From: Megamerina dolium
Taxonomy: Eukaryota > Arthropoda > Insecta > Diptera > Megamerinidae
Direction of reading: 5' to 3'
Assembly (NCBI GenBank): GCA_963854835.1
Contig: OY978530.1
Span: 10,393,872 to 10,457,871, forward strand
Length of the DNA stretch: 64,000 nucleotides
The position numbers and the translations under genes are program-made. Position 1 is the first letter of the stretch. The number at the start of each line of letters is the position of its first letter. Shown piece after piece: positions 29,250-43,882 of the stretch. The notes under the pieces are model-generated. The model did not search any database. It saw only the letters and a list, made by a program, of their open reading frames with translations, and had not been told where the DNA came from.

Positions 29250-30610
29250 CTAAAAAGTTTCCTGGAAGAAATTTTGTTGATAGTAGGCATAAGCGTCCGC
29301 CTCAATATCTGGATGATATTGAGGCGAACTGCTGATATCCGGTGTACGCATCAGCTTCGTTAATGGGGTATGGAATCCTTTCTCATAACTGTCTGGGATT
29401 TCGGTATTTGCGAAAAATATTCTTTGCATCTTATTTGGTGGTTGAGTTTGTTGAGTCAGTGGTAGTTTTTTGCCAAAATTGTTTTGTTGAATATGGGGTC
29501 TGTTTTGGTAATGTATATGCCTTGTTCGAATTGAGTGATCTATATCCATAGGTTGTGGCGGTTTTGGAGGAAAATACGGTCTATTATTGCAAGCTTGAGC
29601 TGGTTTTTGTAGTTTGGCATAAATTGATTATTTGGTCGGAATAGGTTTGATGGAAATGCGTTTTGATTAAATGGTTTTATGTTATGGTAATTCTGAGGTT
29701 TCAACGAGTTATTTACAAATGGTATTGTCCTATTCTGTATTAGTGCTTTGGGGAGATGGCCAATAAGCCAATTCAGGATAAAATTTCTTTGGTGGTCTCG
29801 GTGGTGCTATTTTATAATTAGTTGGACTATTTTGTGCTTAGTTCATGCGCAATGTCATGTTATCAAGTTTTTGACACAAATTAAGTGTTTGTGGGTGTGA
29901 ATTTGGCTCCCGAATACTGAGTAAACGAGGAAGGTCTCTGTTAAGTCCTCGTATAAAGGTATCTAATGCTTTATACCAATAGGAATTGGTCATTGTGAGC
30001 AAGGAATATTTTCTTAGAACAGTTTTATTTAGTAGCAATGACAAATGTTGATACACTTTTTTGTAAAACTCTTGAATGGAATGATTTCTTTGAGCCAAGT
30101 TGTAAGTTGATACTCTAGGGTACCAATATCTCTTTTGTCTGAGTATTGCATCATTAGACATTTCTTTATTTTACCCCAGTCTCATGGAGTTTTTTATAGG
30201 ATTCGAAAGGGGTGTCCACTTCGCCAACAATTTGTTCCAAACCATGTGGAAGATTTGATAGTATTTGGGAGCACCCATTAATTTCCGTAAACCGAAAATA
30301 ACCTGTCTACAGATTTTCGCCAGGAGTTAAATTCTCCTGGTGACCCTGAAAATTCCCTAAGACATTTTACTATGGCTTGAATCCTGTTTAGTTTATTTAT
30401 ATTTTCTCTGGTCCGTTCTACCTGACAATCTGTACCCTCATTGTCTAAAAAGGGATTGTTTAGGTTTTGAACTGTTATGTTCACTAAGTCAGTTATCTGT
30501 CTTTGTAGTATTTCGTCTATTGTCGGTGCAGTCTGGTTGGAATTGGTTGGGTTGGTAACACTTAATCTGTTTAGCTGGTTTGTCAGTTCGTCGGCAGTAA
30601 TTTCAGACAT
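29250..30610 (-). pseudogene. gag remnant of the errantivirus-type element
   Basis: The frame starts at the ATG at 30610 (MSEITADELTNQLNRL). It continues through a typical errantivirus gag segment (CLREFSGSPGEFNSWRKSVD near 30300) into further frames at 30161-29838 and 29549-29250 with an Asn/Gln-rich tail. Two or more frameshifts break it. Confidence 0.65.
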
Positions 30611-31214
30611 TTTACACAAATACAATTTCGGTTATTTAATTATTTTTAAATTGACTTATTATACACTAGAGGCTTTAAAGGCTATGGTTTCGCAGTGTGA
30701 GTTTTAGTTGTTATTAGTGTGATTTTAGCAAATTTAGCAAAAATTTACATAAAGTAATTTAAATTTAATTTTTAATAGGGATTTTTGTAAAGTGTACTAG
30801 TATTAGGAATATTATTATTAAGTATTAAGTATTATTATTTATACCATTTTAATGAGTTTCTTTTCTTAATTTACAATTCCTTTAATAATATTTTTTTCTT
30901 AAAAACTTTCTTTTCTCTTTTATAATTTTTATAATTCAATCCACTTTCAATTTTTAACATTTACCTTCTTAAATCTAAGGCTTAACTTACTGTAATCATT
31001 TTGGCGACGTTGGTTGTATCCTGAATCTTATGTGTTCTCCGTTCCGTGTTGTACTTAGGAACCTTTGAGTAACTTTATCCTCGACGTTGCTTTCGCTGAA
31101 AGACTTCCAACTTGCTGTTCAATAGATAAATTATGTCCGGAACTCTGCTCGTTGGATTTTTACCCAAAAATGTTGTTCGAAAGATTTTTATCGTCTTGAA
31201 CTTAGTTATTTTGG

Positions 31215-31232
31215 GTCCCTGCTCGGGCGCCA
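31215..31232 (-). promoter_or_regulatory. tRNA-Lys-type primer binding site of the errantivirus-type element
   Basis: On the minus strand the site reads TGGCGCCCGAGCAGGGAC, one base from the complement of tRNA-Lys(UUU). It lies just inside where the 5' LTR should end, but TA repeats begin two bases further out. Confidence 0.7.
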
Positions 31233-31234
31233 GT

Positions 31235-34582
<3,348 letters not shown>

Positions 34583-37500
34583 ACACGCACGTTATTGTCC
34601 CTTCCAGGATGTAAATGTGAGATATTACCGAGAAGCCACTTGCACGGGGGTAACCCTTCATCCTTTAGCACTACGACATCTCCAACGTTTATATGGCGTG
34701 CTAGTTTTTCCAATTTAGGTCGACGGCGAAGTCGACTAATGTAGTCTGATAACCACTTGCGCCAAAAATTTTGAGTAACATGCTGCATATAACGCCATCT
34801 GTTCAGGGTTGCCAGTTCTTAATATGTGAATGACGTTTTACCCATGACTACGGAGCTGGAACTTAATTGTCTTTACACCAGCTTCCCACAACCCACCAAA
34901 GTGAGGGGAATTTGGTGGCGAAAAATGCCAATCGATACCCGTTGTAGCAGTTTCATTGATTATTGCATTACGAAACTCCTTACCGGACTGCATATTAACT
35001 ATTTTACGTAGATATTGGTTTGCACCGACGAAATTGAGACCGTTATCACTGAAAATTTTCCTGCACATGCCACGCCGTGCTACAAACCGTCGCAGGGCAG
35101 CAACGAATGCTTCTGCAGTCAACTCGGTTACTGGTTCCGAATGAATCGCCTTCGTTGCGAGGCATACAAACAGAGCGATGTAGGCCTTATATACCTTTGC
35201 GCCACGACCCTTCCATGAACGTATTGTTATAGGTCAGCAATAATCAACACCCGTATTAACGAAGGGCAGGCTCGGTTGGACCCGTTGACGTGGTAATTGA
35301 CCCATTTGTTGATGATAGGGTATTGCTCTATAACGCATACAGGTGGCGCATTGATGAATACATCGCCGCACGGCTCTCGAACAGCCAATAAATCGTTTGG
35401 CGTAAGCCGCAGTGCAAGTTTTTTGTGTGGATCCAATTGATGACTAATTTCGTAAGGCGATGATCTTTATGCAATATTGAAGGATGTAGATGCTCGTAAG
35501 GCATAGCAGCCTCTCCGATCCTCCCACCGATGCGAACGATGCCATCAATGAATGGATCCAATCCATAAAATTTGTTCTTCTTCGGTATTGAGTTATTACG
35601 TTTTAAAATATTGATATCTTCACGGAAAGATGATTGCTGACTAAGCCGTATAATTGTAAATCATGCCAACGTTATCTCGTTCGTGGTGAGGGTACCAATC
35701 CGCTTATTGTCCCTTGTAGACATCGCGTTTCGAAACAATCTTTGTATGTGCGCCACCGAACGTACTAATCGATTGAAATTGGAAAAACGAGATAAACGTT
35801 CATCGTAGAAATCTGTATTTGTTGTTCTTTCGAAGAACCGCGTGTTTTGAACAGTTTCGACTGTTACTTGTTGATTGCATAGAGTTTAGCAATTGCTCGG
35901 TAATTCTGTGGTGGAAATTCTGGGCCACACCACCACTGCCTTAAATGCATTAGATGATTAGGTGTGACACCTCTGGTTGCGTGATCTGCTGGATTTTCGG
36001 AAGAAGGAATATACATCCACGAAGTTGGTGATAATGTTGCAACTATCTTCGACACCCTGTTATCGACATATACGTTACGGTGTCGAGGAAATCCACGTAT
36101 CCAATAATACACTGCAGTGGAGTCCGTCCACCCGAAACATTTATGCTTGGATGTATTTAGTGCACCTGCCACTTTATCTAATAATTGCACTGCCAAAAGG
36201 GCTGCACACAGTTCCAATCGTGGAATTGACGTTGTAAGTTTCATTGGTGCTAGTCGTGATTTTGCAGCTATAAGCGATACGGACACTGCATTTGTTGAGT
36301 TTTGAACTCGCAAGAAGACAACTGGGATGCATCTCCGAATGCATGTAATTCGGCAGACGAACCCTGATCGAAGTTCACCCACCTTGGTATAGTAATATCG
36401 TTAATCTTTCTACCATCGACCAGAAAGTTGTTCCACTCATCTCATAGTGCTGTGGGTATGGGATCATCCCACTCGATTCCTGTGGACCATAGTTTTCTCA
36501 TAAATAATTTTTAAAAAATCACCAACGGCGCCAACCATCCTATGGGATCAAACACACTCGCGATCATGGAAAAGATATGTCGTTTGGTGGCTGAGCTGTC
36601 AATGGGATTTAGTGTAATTTGACAACGAAAAACATCTTGCTGTGTATGCCATAAAACCCCTAACGCCTTTATGCCGTCCTTCTCAGCGATATGTAACTCA
36701 TGGGAATTTTCGCGATCTTCGTAAGGAATTTCCTGTAAGAATTCGGAACAATTCGATGCCCATTTTCGCAACCTCATGTCTGCGTTATTCAATATTTGAG
36801 TTAATCCATTCGTGATGACCATAGCGTCATGCAATGAATCTGCACCGCTTATATAATCATCCATGTAGAAATGTTCTATTAAATGAGTATGAATCAGGGT
36901 GCTGTTTCATATTGTTAAGTGCTATCTGTTTGAGTACTCTAGTAGCAATATATGACGCTGGTGACGTACCGTACGTGAGCGTATTCAGTTGAAATATTTC
37001 AGGCTCTGTGTCTGTATTTTCACGCCAAAATATTTGCTGTAGACATCGGTCCTTCACGTCAATCAAAATCTGTCGGCACATTTGGGCGATATCGGCTGAA
37101 AACGCTATTCTATGTTTACGGAATCGTGCTAAAATGATGAAGAGATCGTTTTGAATAACTGGGCCTGTTAGTAAACAGTCATTCAAGGACAGGCCATTTG
37201 ACGATTTAACGGAAGCATCGAACATAACTCTGAGCTTAGTGGTTGTGCTAGATGGTTTTAATACTGCGTGATGCGGCAGAAATTATGATTGACTGGCACT
37301 ATTGCCAAATGGTCCTCGACTCATATGACCTAATTTTATATAATCCCTCATGAACGATGTATATTGTTGTTTTAACATGGCATCTTGTGCGAAGCGCCTT
37401 TCCATAGAAAGCAACACTCTGTGTTTCTCCTAACCTCATCGACGTAGAGGTAAAGGGCAATTTTACAATAAAGTGTCCGTCGGCTTGCACCCGATATGTT

Positions 37501-38455
37501 TCTGCGAAATGTTTTTCAATATCGCATTCCGTCGACGTCGCGTCTCCCTCTGCAACACTTTCTTGGTTCCAAAAGCGTCGCAAGAGGTGATCAATATCAA
37601 TCAGTGACTTCTGAAGCACACTAGCTTCAATTAGGGGCACTTCGGCGTATCGTATCCATATCATTATGTGGCTCGGCACATATTTGAATAGTTATTTTAC
37701 CACGAGAGACAATTGAGCAAATGGTGGATGTACCAATTCCACTGATCAATACACTTGCATGTGTACGAGGAAGTAATAATCGCTGAGCGCATGATTCAGA
37801 TATTAATGTCGATTGTGATCCAGTATCCAGCAGCGCTCGGCACGACTGTAATACATCGTTTTTATCTTTTACCATTATGATCGCGGTTGGTAGTACATTG
37901 AATGACATGCTGTGCATAGAAGTTTGCAGTGAATTAATGGACACTCTTGGAACATGCAAAAGTGTATTATGTTTTCGATTACACGTTTTGCAATTTGAAA
38001 ATGTACATACCGTTAGGCGATGCTTTGCGCGTAGGCAATTCGGACAAATACCGTTTATTTTCACATATTCATTTCGTGCGGCTATTGATAGCGCCTTAAA
38101 CAACGTACATTGGTATAGCTCATGAGTCCCGTTACATTTAAAACATGATTTCATTTCCACGCTTAACACACGTGGTTTCGCTGCCCTTGAAGTAATAATA
38201 CATGTAGTTTCATATTTCTCACGATCCGTTACGCGATCATTGAGAAATGACATAAATTGTTTGAACGTCGGTTCCTCTATATTTCTGGTCTCTCGGGACC
38301 AAGCGAGCCTTGTATCAGGTGGTAGTCTCTTACATAAATGATATATAAGCACTCTAGACCAGGATTCGACTGGTTGGCTTAGAACGTGTAATACATTGTA
38401 ATTTTCATTACTGATACTGATATGAATAATAACGAGTGACAGTGAGAAATGTCAT
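34583..38455 (-). mobile_element. BEL/Pao element B, truncated at both ends
   Basis: In minus-strand order: gag with zinc fingers, protease, RT, RNase H, integrase and a DUF5641-type C-terminus. No LTR is seen on either side. The left edge abuts the 5' end of RTE copy B at 34582/34583. On the right, after about 100 bp of non-coding sequence, the RTE mosaic begins near 38470. Confidence 0.8.
34600..38352 (-). pseudogene. BEL/Pao gag-pol polyprotein, element B, broken
   Basis: Gag end and fingers (CFKCNGTHELYQC, CPNCLRAKHRLTVC) near 38130-38000. Protease RALLDTGSQSTLIS near 37830. RT DIAQMCRQILIDV near 37090 and MDDYISGADS near 36860. RNase H GWTDSTAVYYWIRG near 36130. Integrase SDNGLNFVGANQYL near 35045 and FSPPNSPHFGGLWEAG near 34920. 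DUF5641 (INVGDVVVLKDEGLPPCKW) near 34690. Frames shift at least six times. Confidence 0.8.
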
Positions 38456-38803
38456 CTCATTTGCGTGCAGAGTTGCACCAACGGTGTGGAGAGGTCCTTC
38501 CCAATTTTCACTGCACGACGGGAGTTATGCAGTGTCATTCTACAAAGTCGAATGAGTCGTTTCAACCTCGTCATAGTCGGGTGGTGGAACATCAACACCA
38601 TCATCTGTAATTGAGGTTATCGGGCAATCTCCTCCACTGGCGGAATTGTTCGTAGCATCGCCATTCAGTAACGTGGAGAAGTGTTCCCTCCATAGGCTCA
38701 GTACACTCTGGACATCCGTAACCAGATTCCCATTTCCATCACGACAAGAAGAGGCTCCGGGATTCAAACCTCCACTCAGGCGCTTGATCTTTTCGAAGAA
38801 TTT

Positions 38804-40054
38804 TCAAGTCTCATTCTTGTGGGTACACATCTCTATCTCCTCACACTCGCGCCTTTCCAACTCCCTCTTCTTGCGCCTGAAAAGACGTCTCTCTGCACTC
38901 CTTTTCTCTCTGTACCGCTCCATAATAGCTCGCGTTGCGCCTTCAAGCAGGGTTTTTCTGTAGGCGGCGTCTTTCTCTGCGGTAGCGTCGCGACACTCCT
39001 GATCATACCACTCATTCCTCAGAGGCCGGTAGTAACCGATTACCTCCTCGGCAGCAGTAGTCATGGAGTGGGATATATGTGTCCACCGTGCGCATGTATC
39101 ATCAAGTGGGGGAGTGTTCTGCATAAGCAGATCGGATTGTCGAGTGAAAAATGCATCTGCTGTCTCTGGTGATCGCAGCTTACTGACGTCGAGCTTTCTC
39201 TGTGTGGGACTTCTCTTGTTATTTGCGACACATAAGCGTGTGCGCACCTTAGCTGCAACAGGGTAGTGATCCGAGTCGATGTTGGCACCACGGATCGATT
39301 TCACGTCCATCACACTGGAAGCATGCCTTCCGTCAATCACCACATGATCAATTTGGTTTCTTGTACGTTGATCTGGAGACAGCCATGTCGCTTTGTGGAT
39401 GTCGAGATGCTGGAATCTGGTACCACCAATTACCATGTTTCGTGCTGCGGCGAAGTCGATCAGACTCATTCCGTTATCGGAGGTGTTCTGGTGGAGGCTG
39501 AATTTTCCGACAGTTGGACCAAAGGTACCTTCCTTGCCCACCCTGGCATTAAAGTCGCCAAGCACGATTTTGATATCGTGGCGGGGGCAGCGGTCATAAG
39601 CTTCTTCGAGGCGCTGAAAGAAGCTCTCCTTGGTCACATTGTCCTTCTCATCCGTCGGAGCGTGGGCACATATAAGGCTGATGTTAAAGGAATTTGCCTT
39701 GATGCGGATTGTGGCCAGCCGTTCGTTCACAGGCGTGAACTGTGAGACAAGATGTCGTAGTCTCTTGCTGACCAAAAATCCACATCCTAATTCGTGCCTT
39801 TCAGCATGGCAACTGTAGTAGATATCACAGGACGCTCTTTTGGAGCAGCCCTGTCCTGTCCATCGCATTTCCTGGAGAGCGGTGATGCCAGCTCTGTATT
39901 TTTCGAGGACATCAACCAGCTGGATAGAGGCACCCTCCCTATAAAGGGACCGGACATTCCAGGTGCATATCCGTAAATCATTGTCCTTTTTTCGTTTGCG
40001 GGGGTCATCAACAAAAGCGGTAGTCCTTATCCGAGGCATATTTGTTTTTTTCAT
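38804..40054 (-). pseudogene. RTE endonuclease domain, long open piece
   Basis: A continuous 416-codon frame covers the RTE N-terminus and the whole endonuclease: CTWNVRSLYREGAS, LQEMRWTGQGC, ICAHAPTDEK, VLGDFNARVGKEG, NIDSDHYPVAAKVRT, and a coiled basic segment (RRLFRRKKRELERREC). It is the best preserved endonuclease of the family in this window. It ends at a stop near 38805 where sister copies read on, so it is a fragment and not a functional ORF. Confidence 0.8.
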
Positions 40055-41178
40055 TGGGGGGGTTTTTTATGTGGCTGGTCCCAAACCCAACGCACAACCT
40101 CTAACCGAGGAGATTTTCGCCACTCACTTCAGCCGCCTCCCAGCGGGTCCCAGGAAGACGTTGCCCGGTGGTCGCCAAATGAAGGGCCTCCATTAATAAT
40201 AATGAAAGCGCCATCACATAGTAAGCAGAGCAAGCTATATGACTACCCCTCATTAACAAATAAAGGTATCATCACATAGCGCTCAGATCAAACTACATGA
40301 CAGCCAGTGAGTTGACTTGCGATGAGTTCAACAAGGATTGCGCTAGCCCCACCCGGTTGAGGCAGTTAGACACGTGACCTTGCGAAAACGCCACCAGACC
40401 ACCCATCCCTCTTCTTGTCGTGATGGAAATGGGAATCTGGTTACAGATGTCCAGAGTGTACTGAGCCTATGGAGGGAACACTTCTTGACGTTACTGAATG
40501 CGATGCTACGAACAATTTCGCCAGTGGAGGAGATTGCCCGATAACCCCAATTACAGATGATGGTGTTGATATTCCACCACTCGACTATGAAGAGGTTGAA
40601 ACGGCCATTTTAAGGCTGAAGAACAACAAAGCTGCAGGTGCTAATGGCCTGCCTGCCGAGTTGTTTAAGACCGGAGGCGATGAGCTGCTCACCCGCATGC
40701 ACCAGCTCATAAGCAGAATATGGTCGGATGAAAGCATGCCTGATGATTGGAGGCTCAGTGTTCTCTGTCCTGTACATAAAAAAGGAGAACCAACACAATT
40801 TGCGCCAACTACCGTGGAATACGTCCCCTGAGCATCGCATACAAGGTTCTATCGAGCGTACTGTGTGAAAGGTTGAAGCGTATGCTCAGCAACCTGATTT
40901 TACCGTATCAGTCCAATCAGGTTGCACTGCACAACTCCTATTGTGCAGTGAAAATTGGGAAGGACCTCTCTGCACCGTTTAATACCGAACGGGGTTTCAG
41001 ACAAGGAGATTCGTTATCGTGCGACTTCTTCAATCTTATTATGCAGAAAATAATACAAGCTGCTGATCTACGATATAATGGCACTATCTTCAACAAAAGT
41101 GTCATGCTGCTGGCATACGCCGACGATATTGACATAATCGGCATGAACACGCGGGCAGTCAGTGCAGAATTCTCAGAG

Positions 41179-42393
41179 TTAGAAAGAGAGTCGCATATCG
41201 GCATATAGCTCGTACAGCTCATGGTTGTACCTTATTCGGTACTCGCCACCAACGCAAATAGGTCCAAAGATCCTGCGTAGGACCTTTCTCTCGAAAACTC
41301 CAAGCATTCGCTCATCCGAGATGGAAATTGTCCAGGCTTCAGCGCCATATGTTAGGACAGGCATGATGAGAGACTTGTAGAGTATAGTTTTCGTTCTTCG
41401 AGAGAGGGCTCGACTTTTCAATTGATTACTCAGCCCAAAGTAACACCTGTTAGCAAGAGTTATCCTACGCATGATCTCCAAGCTGACGTCATTACTGCTG
41501 TTAATGCTGGTTCCAAGATAGACAAAGTCCCTTACTACTTCAAAAGCGTAGTTGTCAACAGTGACGTGCTGTCCAAGACGCCGGGACTCTTTGTTTGTTG
41601 ACACTAGATACTTCGTCTTGCCCTCGTTCACCGTGAGACCCATCCGACGCGACTCTCTTTCCAACTCTGAGAATGCTGCACTGACTGCTCGCGTGTTCAT
41701 GCCGATTATGTCAATATCGTCGGCATACGCTAACAGCATGACACTTTTGTTGAAGATAGTGCCATTATGTCGTAGATCAGCAGCTCGTATTATTTTCTCC
41801 ATAAGAAGATTGAAGAAGTCGCACGATAACGAATCACCTTGTCTGAAACCCCGTTCGGTATTAAACGGTGCGGAGAGGTCCTTCCCAATTTTCACTGCAC
41901 AACGAGAGTTATGCAGTGTCATTCTACAAAGTCGAATGAGCTTTGCAGGAATACCGAACTCAGACATTGTTGCGTAGAGGTAATCCCTTACCGGACTGTC
42001 GAAAGCGGCTTTATAATCAACAAATAGGTGGTGTGTGTCGATCTGTTTTTCTTGGGTCTTCTCCAGGATTTGGCGCAGTGTGAAAATCTGGTCGATGGTG
42101 GATTTACCAGGTCTGAAGCCACACTGATAAGGTCCAATCAGGTTGCTGAGCATAGGCTTCAACCTTTCACACAGTACGCTCGATAGAACCTTGTATGCGA
42201 TGCTCAGGAGACTTATTCCACGGTAGTTGGCGCAAATTGTGGGGTCTCCTTTTTTATGTACAGGACAGAGAACACTGAGCCTCCAATCATCAGGCATGCT
42301 TTCATCCGACCATATTCTGCTTATGAGCTGGTGCATGCGGGTGAGCAGCTCATCGCCTCCGTAAGTAAAGCGTAAGTAAGTAAAGCGCATCAA
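41179..42393 (-). pseudogene. RTE reverse transcriptase domain, long open piece
   Basis: A 404-codon frame gives RT motifs VLCPVHKKGDPTICANYRG, GFRPGKSTIDQ, VDYKAAFDSPVRDY, GFRQGDSLSCDFFN, the catalytic LLAYADDIDII near 41730, then the thumb and C-terminal region. The first few residues and the last few come from the junction sequence on each side and not from the element. Confidence 0.8.
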
Positions 42394-42665
42394 AATCCAG
42401 CGGCTGCGCTGGCTATGTCATGTCGAGCGAATGGAAGAACACGCTCCAGCTAAGAAGGTGTTATATTCGGAACCCGCTGGACGACGACGCAGAAGAGGAA
42501 GACCTAACATCCGGTAGAAAGACCAAGTACTGGGGAACCTGACGGCACTTAAAATTTCTAACTGGCGCCAGCTAGCGAAGAACAGAGATGGCTGGCGAAG
42601 CATGTTATTTTCGGCCTAAATCGATATTCGGTTGTTATGGCCACATAAGTAAGTAAGTAAGTAAT

Positions 42666-43224
42666 TTAATATGTATGATATTTACGTGAGAGCAGATTTT
42701 CGGTAAATTATTGTTGTTAACGTCAGTAATTTTTCAAATGCTACCTGTACGTTTGTTTTGCCAAAAAAAATAGGTACGAACGATTATTTAAAATGAACTT
42801 TTTATACACCTATATTTTACTTAGCAAACGATTTTTAGGATATCATTTTAAGCATTAAAAGCATTATTCGACAATTTTTTTCATTATCGCGAGTACGCAA
42901 TAAAGTCTCATTTTTTAACTAATTTTTAGTTGCTCAAACAGAAAATTGTCTTCATTTATTTCTCCAAAGACGCGGCTTCGAGATATTAAAAAAAAAAAAA
43001 CGTGTTTTACAGCACATGGTGGGTGCCGGAAATAATTGGTAATTTTTCCGGCAATAAAAATTTGCCAAAAATGCTTCTAAGAAAAGCTCTGTGACAGAAC
43101 TAAGTTAAAGTGATGGCACAAGGGTTCTGCCGTTCAGAACCGGCTAATATAAGTAGATCCCTTTTTTGACTTTTGGGTATAGGATACTCAACGATTTTCT
43201 TTATGTGACATTATAACCAAGGTA
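42666..43224. other. AT-rich DNA with a SINE-like remnant
   Basis: No coding signal. At about 43010-43150 there is a piece (GTGCCGGAAATAATTGG, then CAATAAAAATTTGCC...ATGCTTC...CTGTGACA) sharing its tail with the SINE copy at 7076-7262. Confidence 0.5.
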
Positions 43225-43590
43225 TTAAATTTCACTAAAACCAAACTTACATTTACCCAAGTTCAATTTAAATCCGTAAAGTGAAAGAATTCGAAGTACT
43301 TCCTTTAAAATATCCATATTGGAATCAAAATCGACAGAAGAAAATAAAATGTCATCCATGTAAACTATTATTTTACCAGTGAAATCACGAAAAATCATAT
43401 TCATAAATCTCTGGAAGACGGATGGAGCATTTTTCAATCCAAAAAGTACCATAAAGTGTTCAAATTGTCCATCTGGAGTGACAAACGAATTTTCGCCATA
43501 TTAATCTGATAATAGCCAATTTTCAACAAATAATCTATGCAATCGTCAATCAATGGCAATGGAAAAGTATCTCGAAGTGTTATTCGATTT
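43225..43590 (-). pseudogene. Gypsy-type reverse transcriptase remnant
   Basis: The minus strand gives RT motifs DTFPLPLIDDCIDYL near 43550, then after a deletion GLKNAPSVFQRFMNMIF near 43410 and the catalytic IVYMDDILF near 43350. The copia LTR starts at 43591, directly cutting this RT. The rest of this Gypsy element should lie beyond the other copia LTR, outside the window. Confidence 0.75.
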
Positions 43591-43762
43591 TGTTAGCAAA
43601 GAAACGCAGTTTATATGTTTCGCGTTGTACGGTTTATTAAGAACTAAAAACTGAGTTACAATAAGTCAATGCGCTAAGCACGTATATATAAATATATGTG
43701 TTTTTTTTGATTTTTTTTTTGACAATTCTACACAGAGATGTATTTAATATTGCATTTCAACA
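43591..43762 (-). repeat. 3' LTR of the copia element
   Basis: On the plus strand it runs from TGTTAGCAAAG to TTTCAACA (172 bp) and is bounded inside by CTCCTCCTCAATTC, the complement of a purine-rich primer tract. The partner LTR is not in the window. Confidence 0.7.
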
Positions 43763-43882
43763 CTCCTCCTCAATTCAGGATATATCTCTGTGTTCACATT
43801 TTTCTTTAAATATTTCATTTTCAATATGTACTTCATTTCAATAGACAAGTTAATCAAAAAGGAAAATTCATGTTACCTTTTT

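Larger units (their letters stand above)
38470..42665. mobile_element. Mosaic of RTE fragments in alternating orientation
   Basis: Four pieces of the same RTE family lie end to end. (1) About 38470-40229, minus: a short RT scrap, then the 5' half with the endonuclease. (2) About 40412-41200, plus: middle of the element and RT through YADD. (3) About 41199-42362, minus: RT to C-terminus. (4) About 42385-42665, plus: 3' end with a TAAGTAAGTAAGTAAGTAA tail. Junctions near 41199 and 42362-42385 are inversions, the second filled with GTAAGTAAAGC repeats. Confidence 0.8.
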
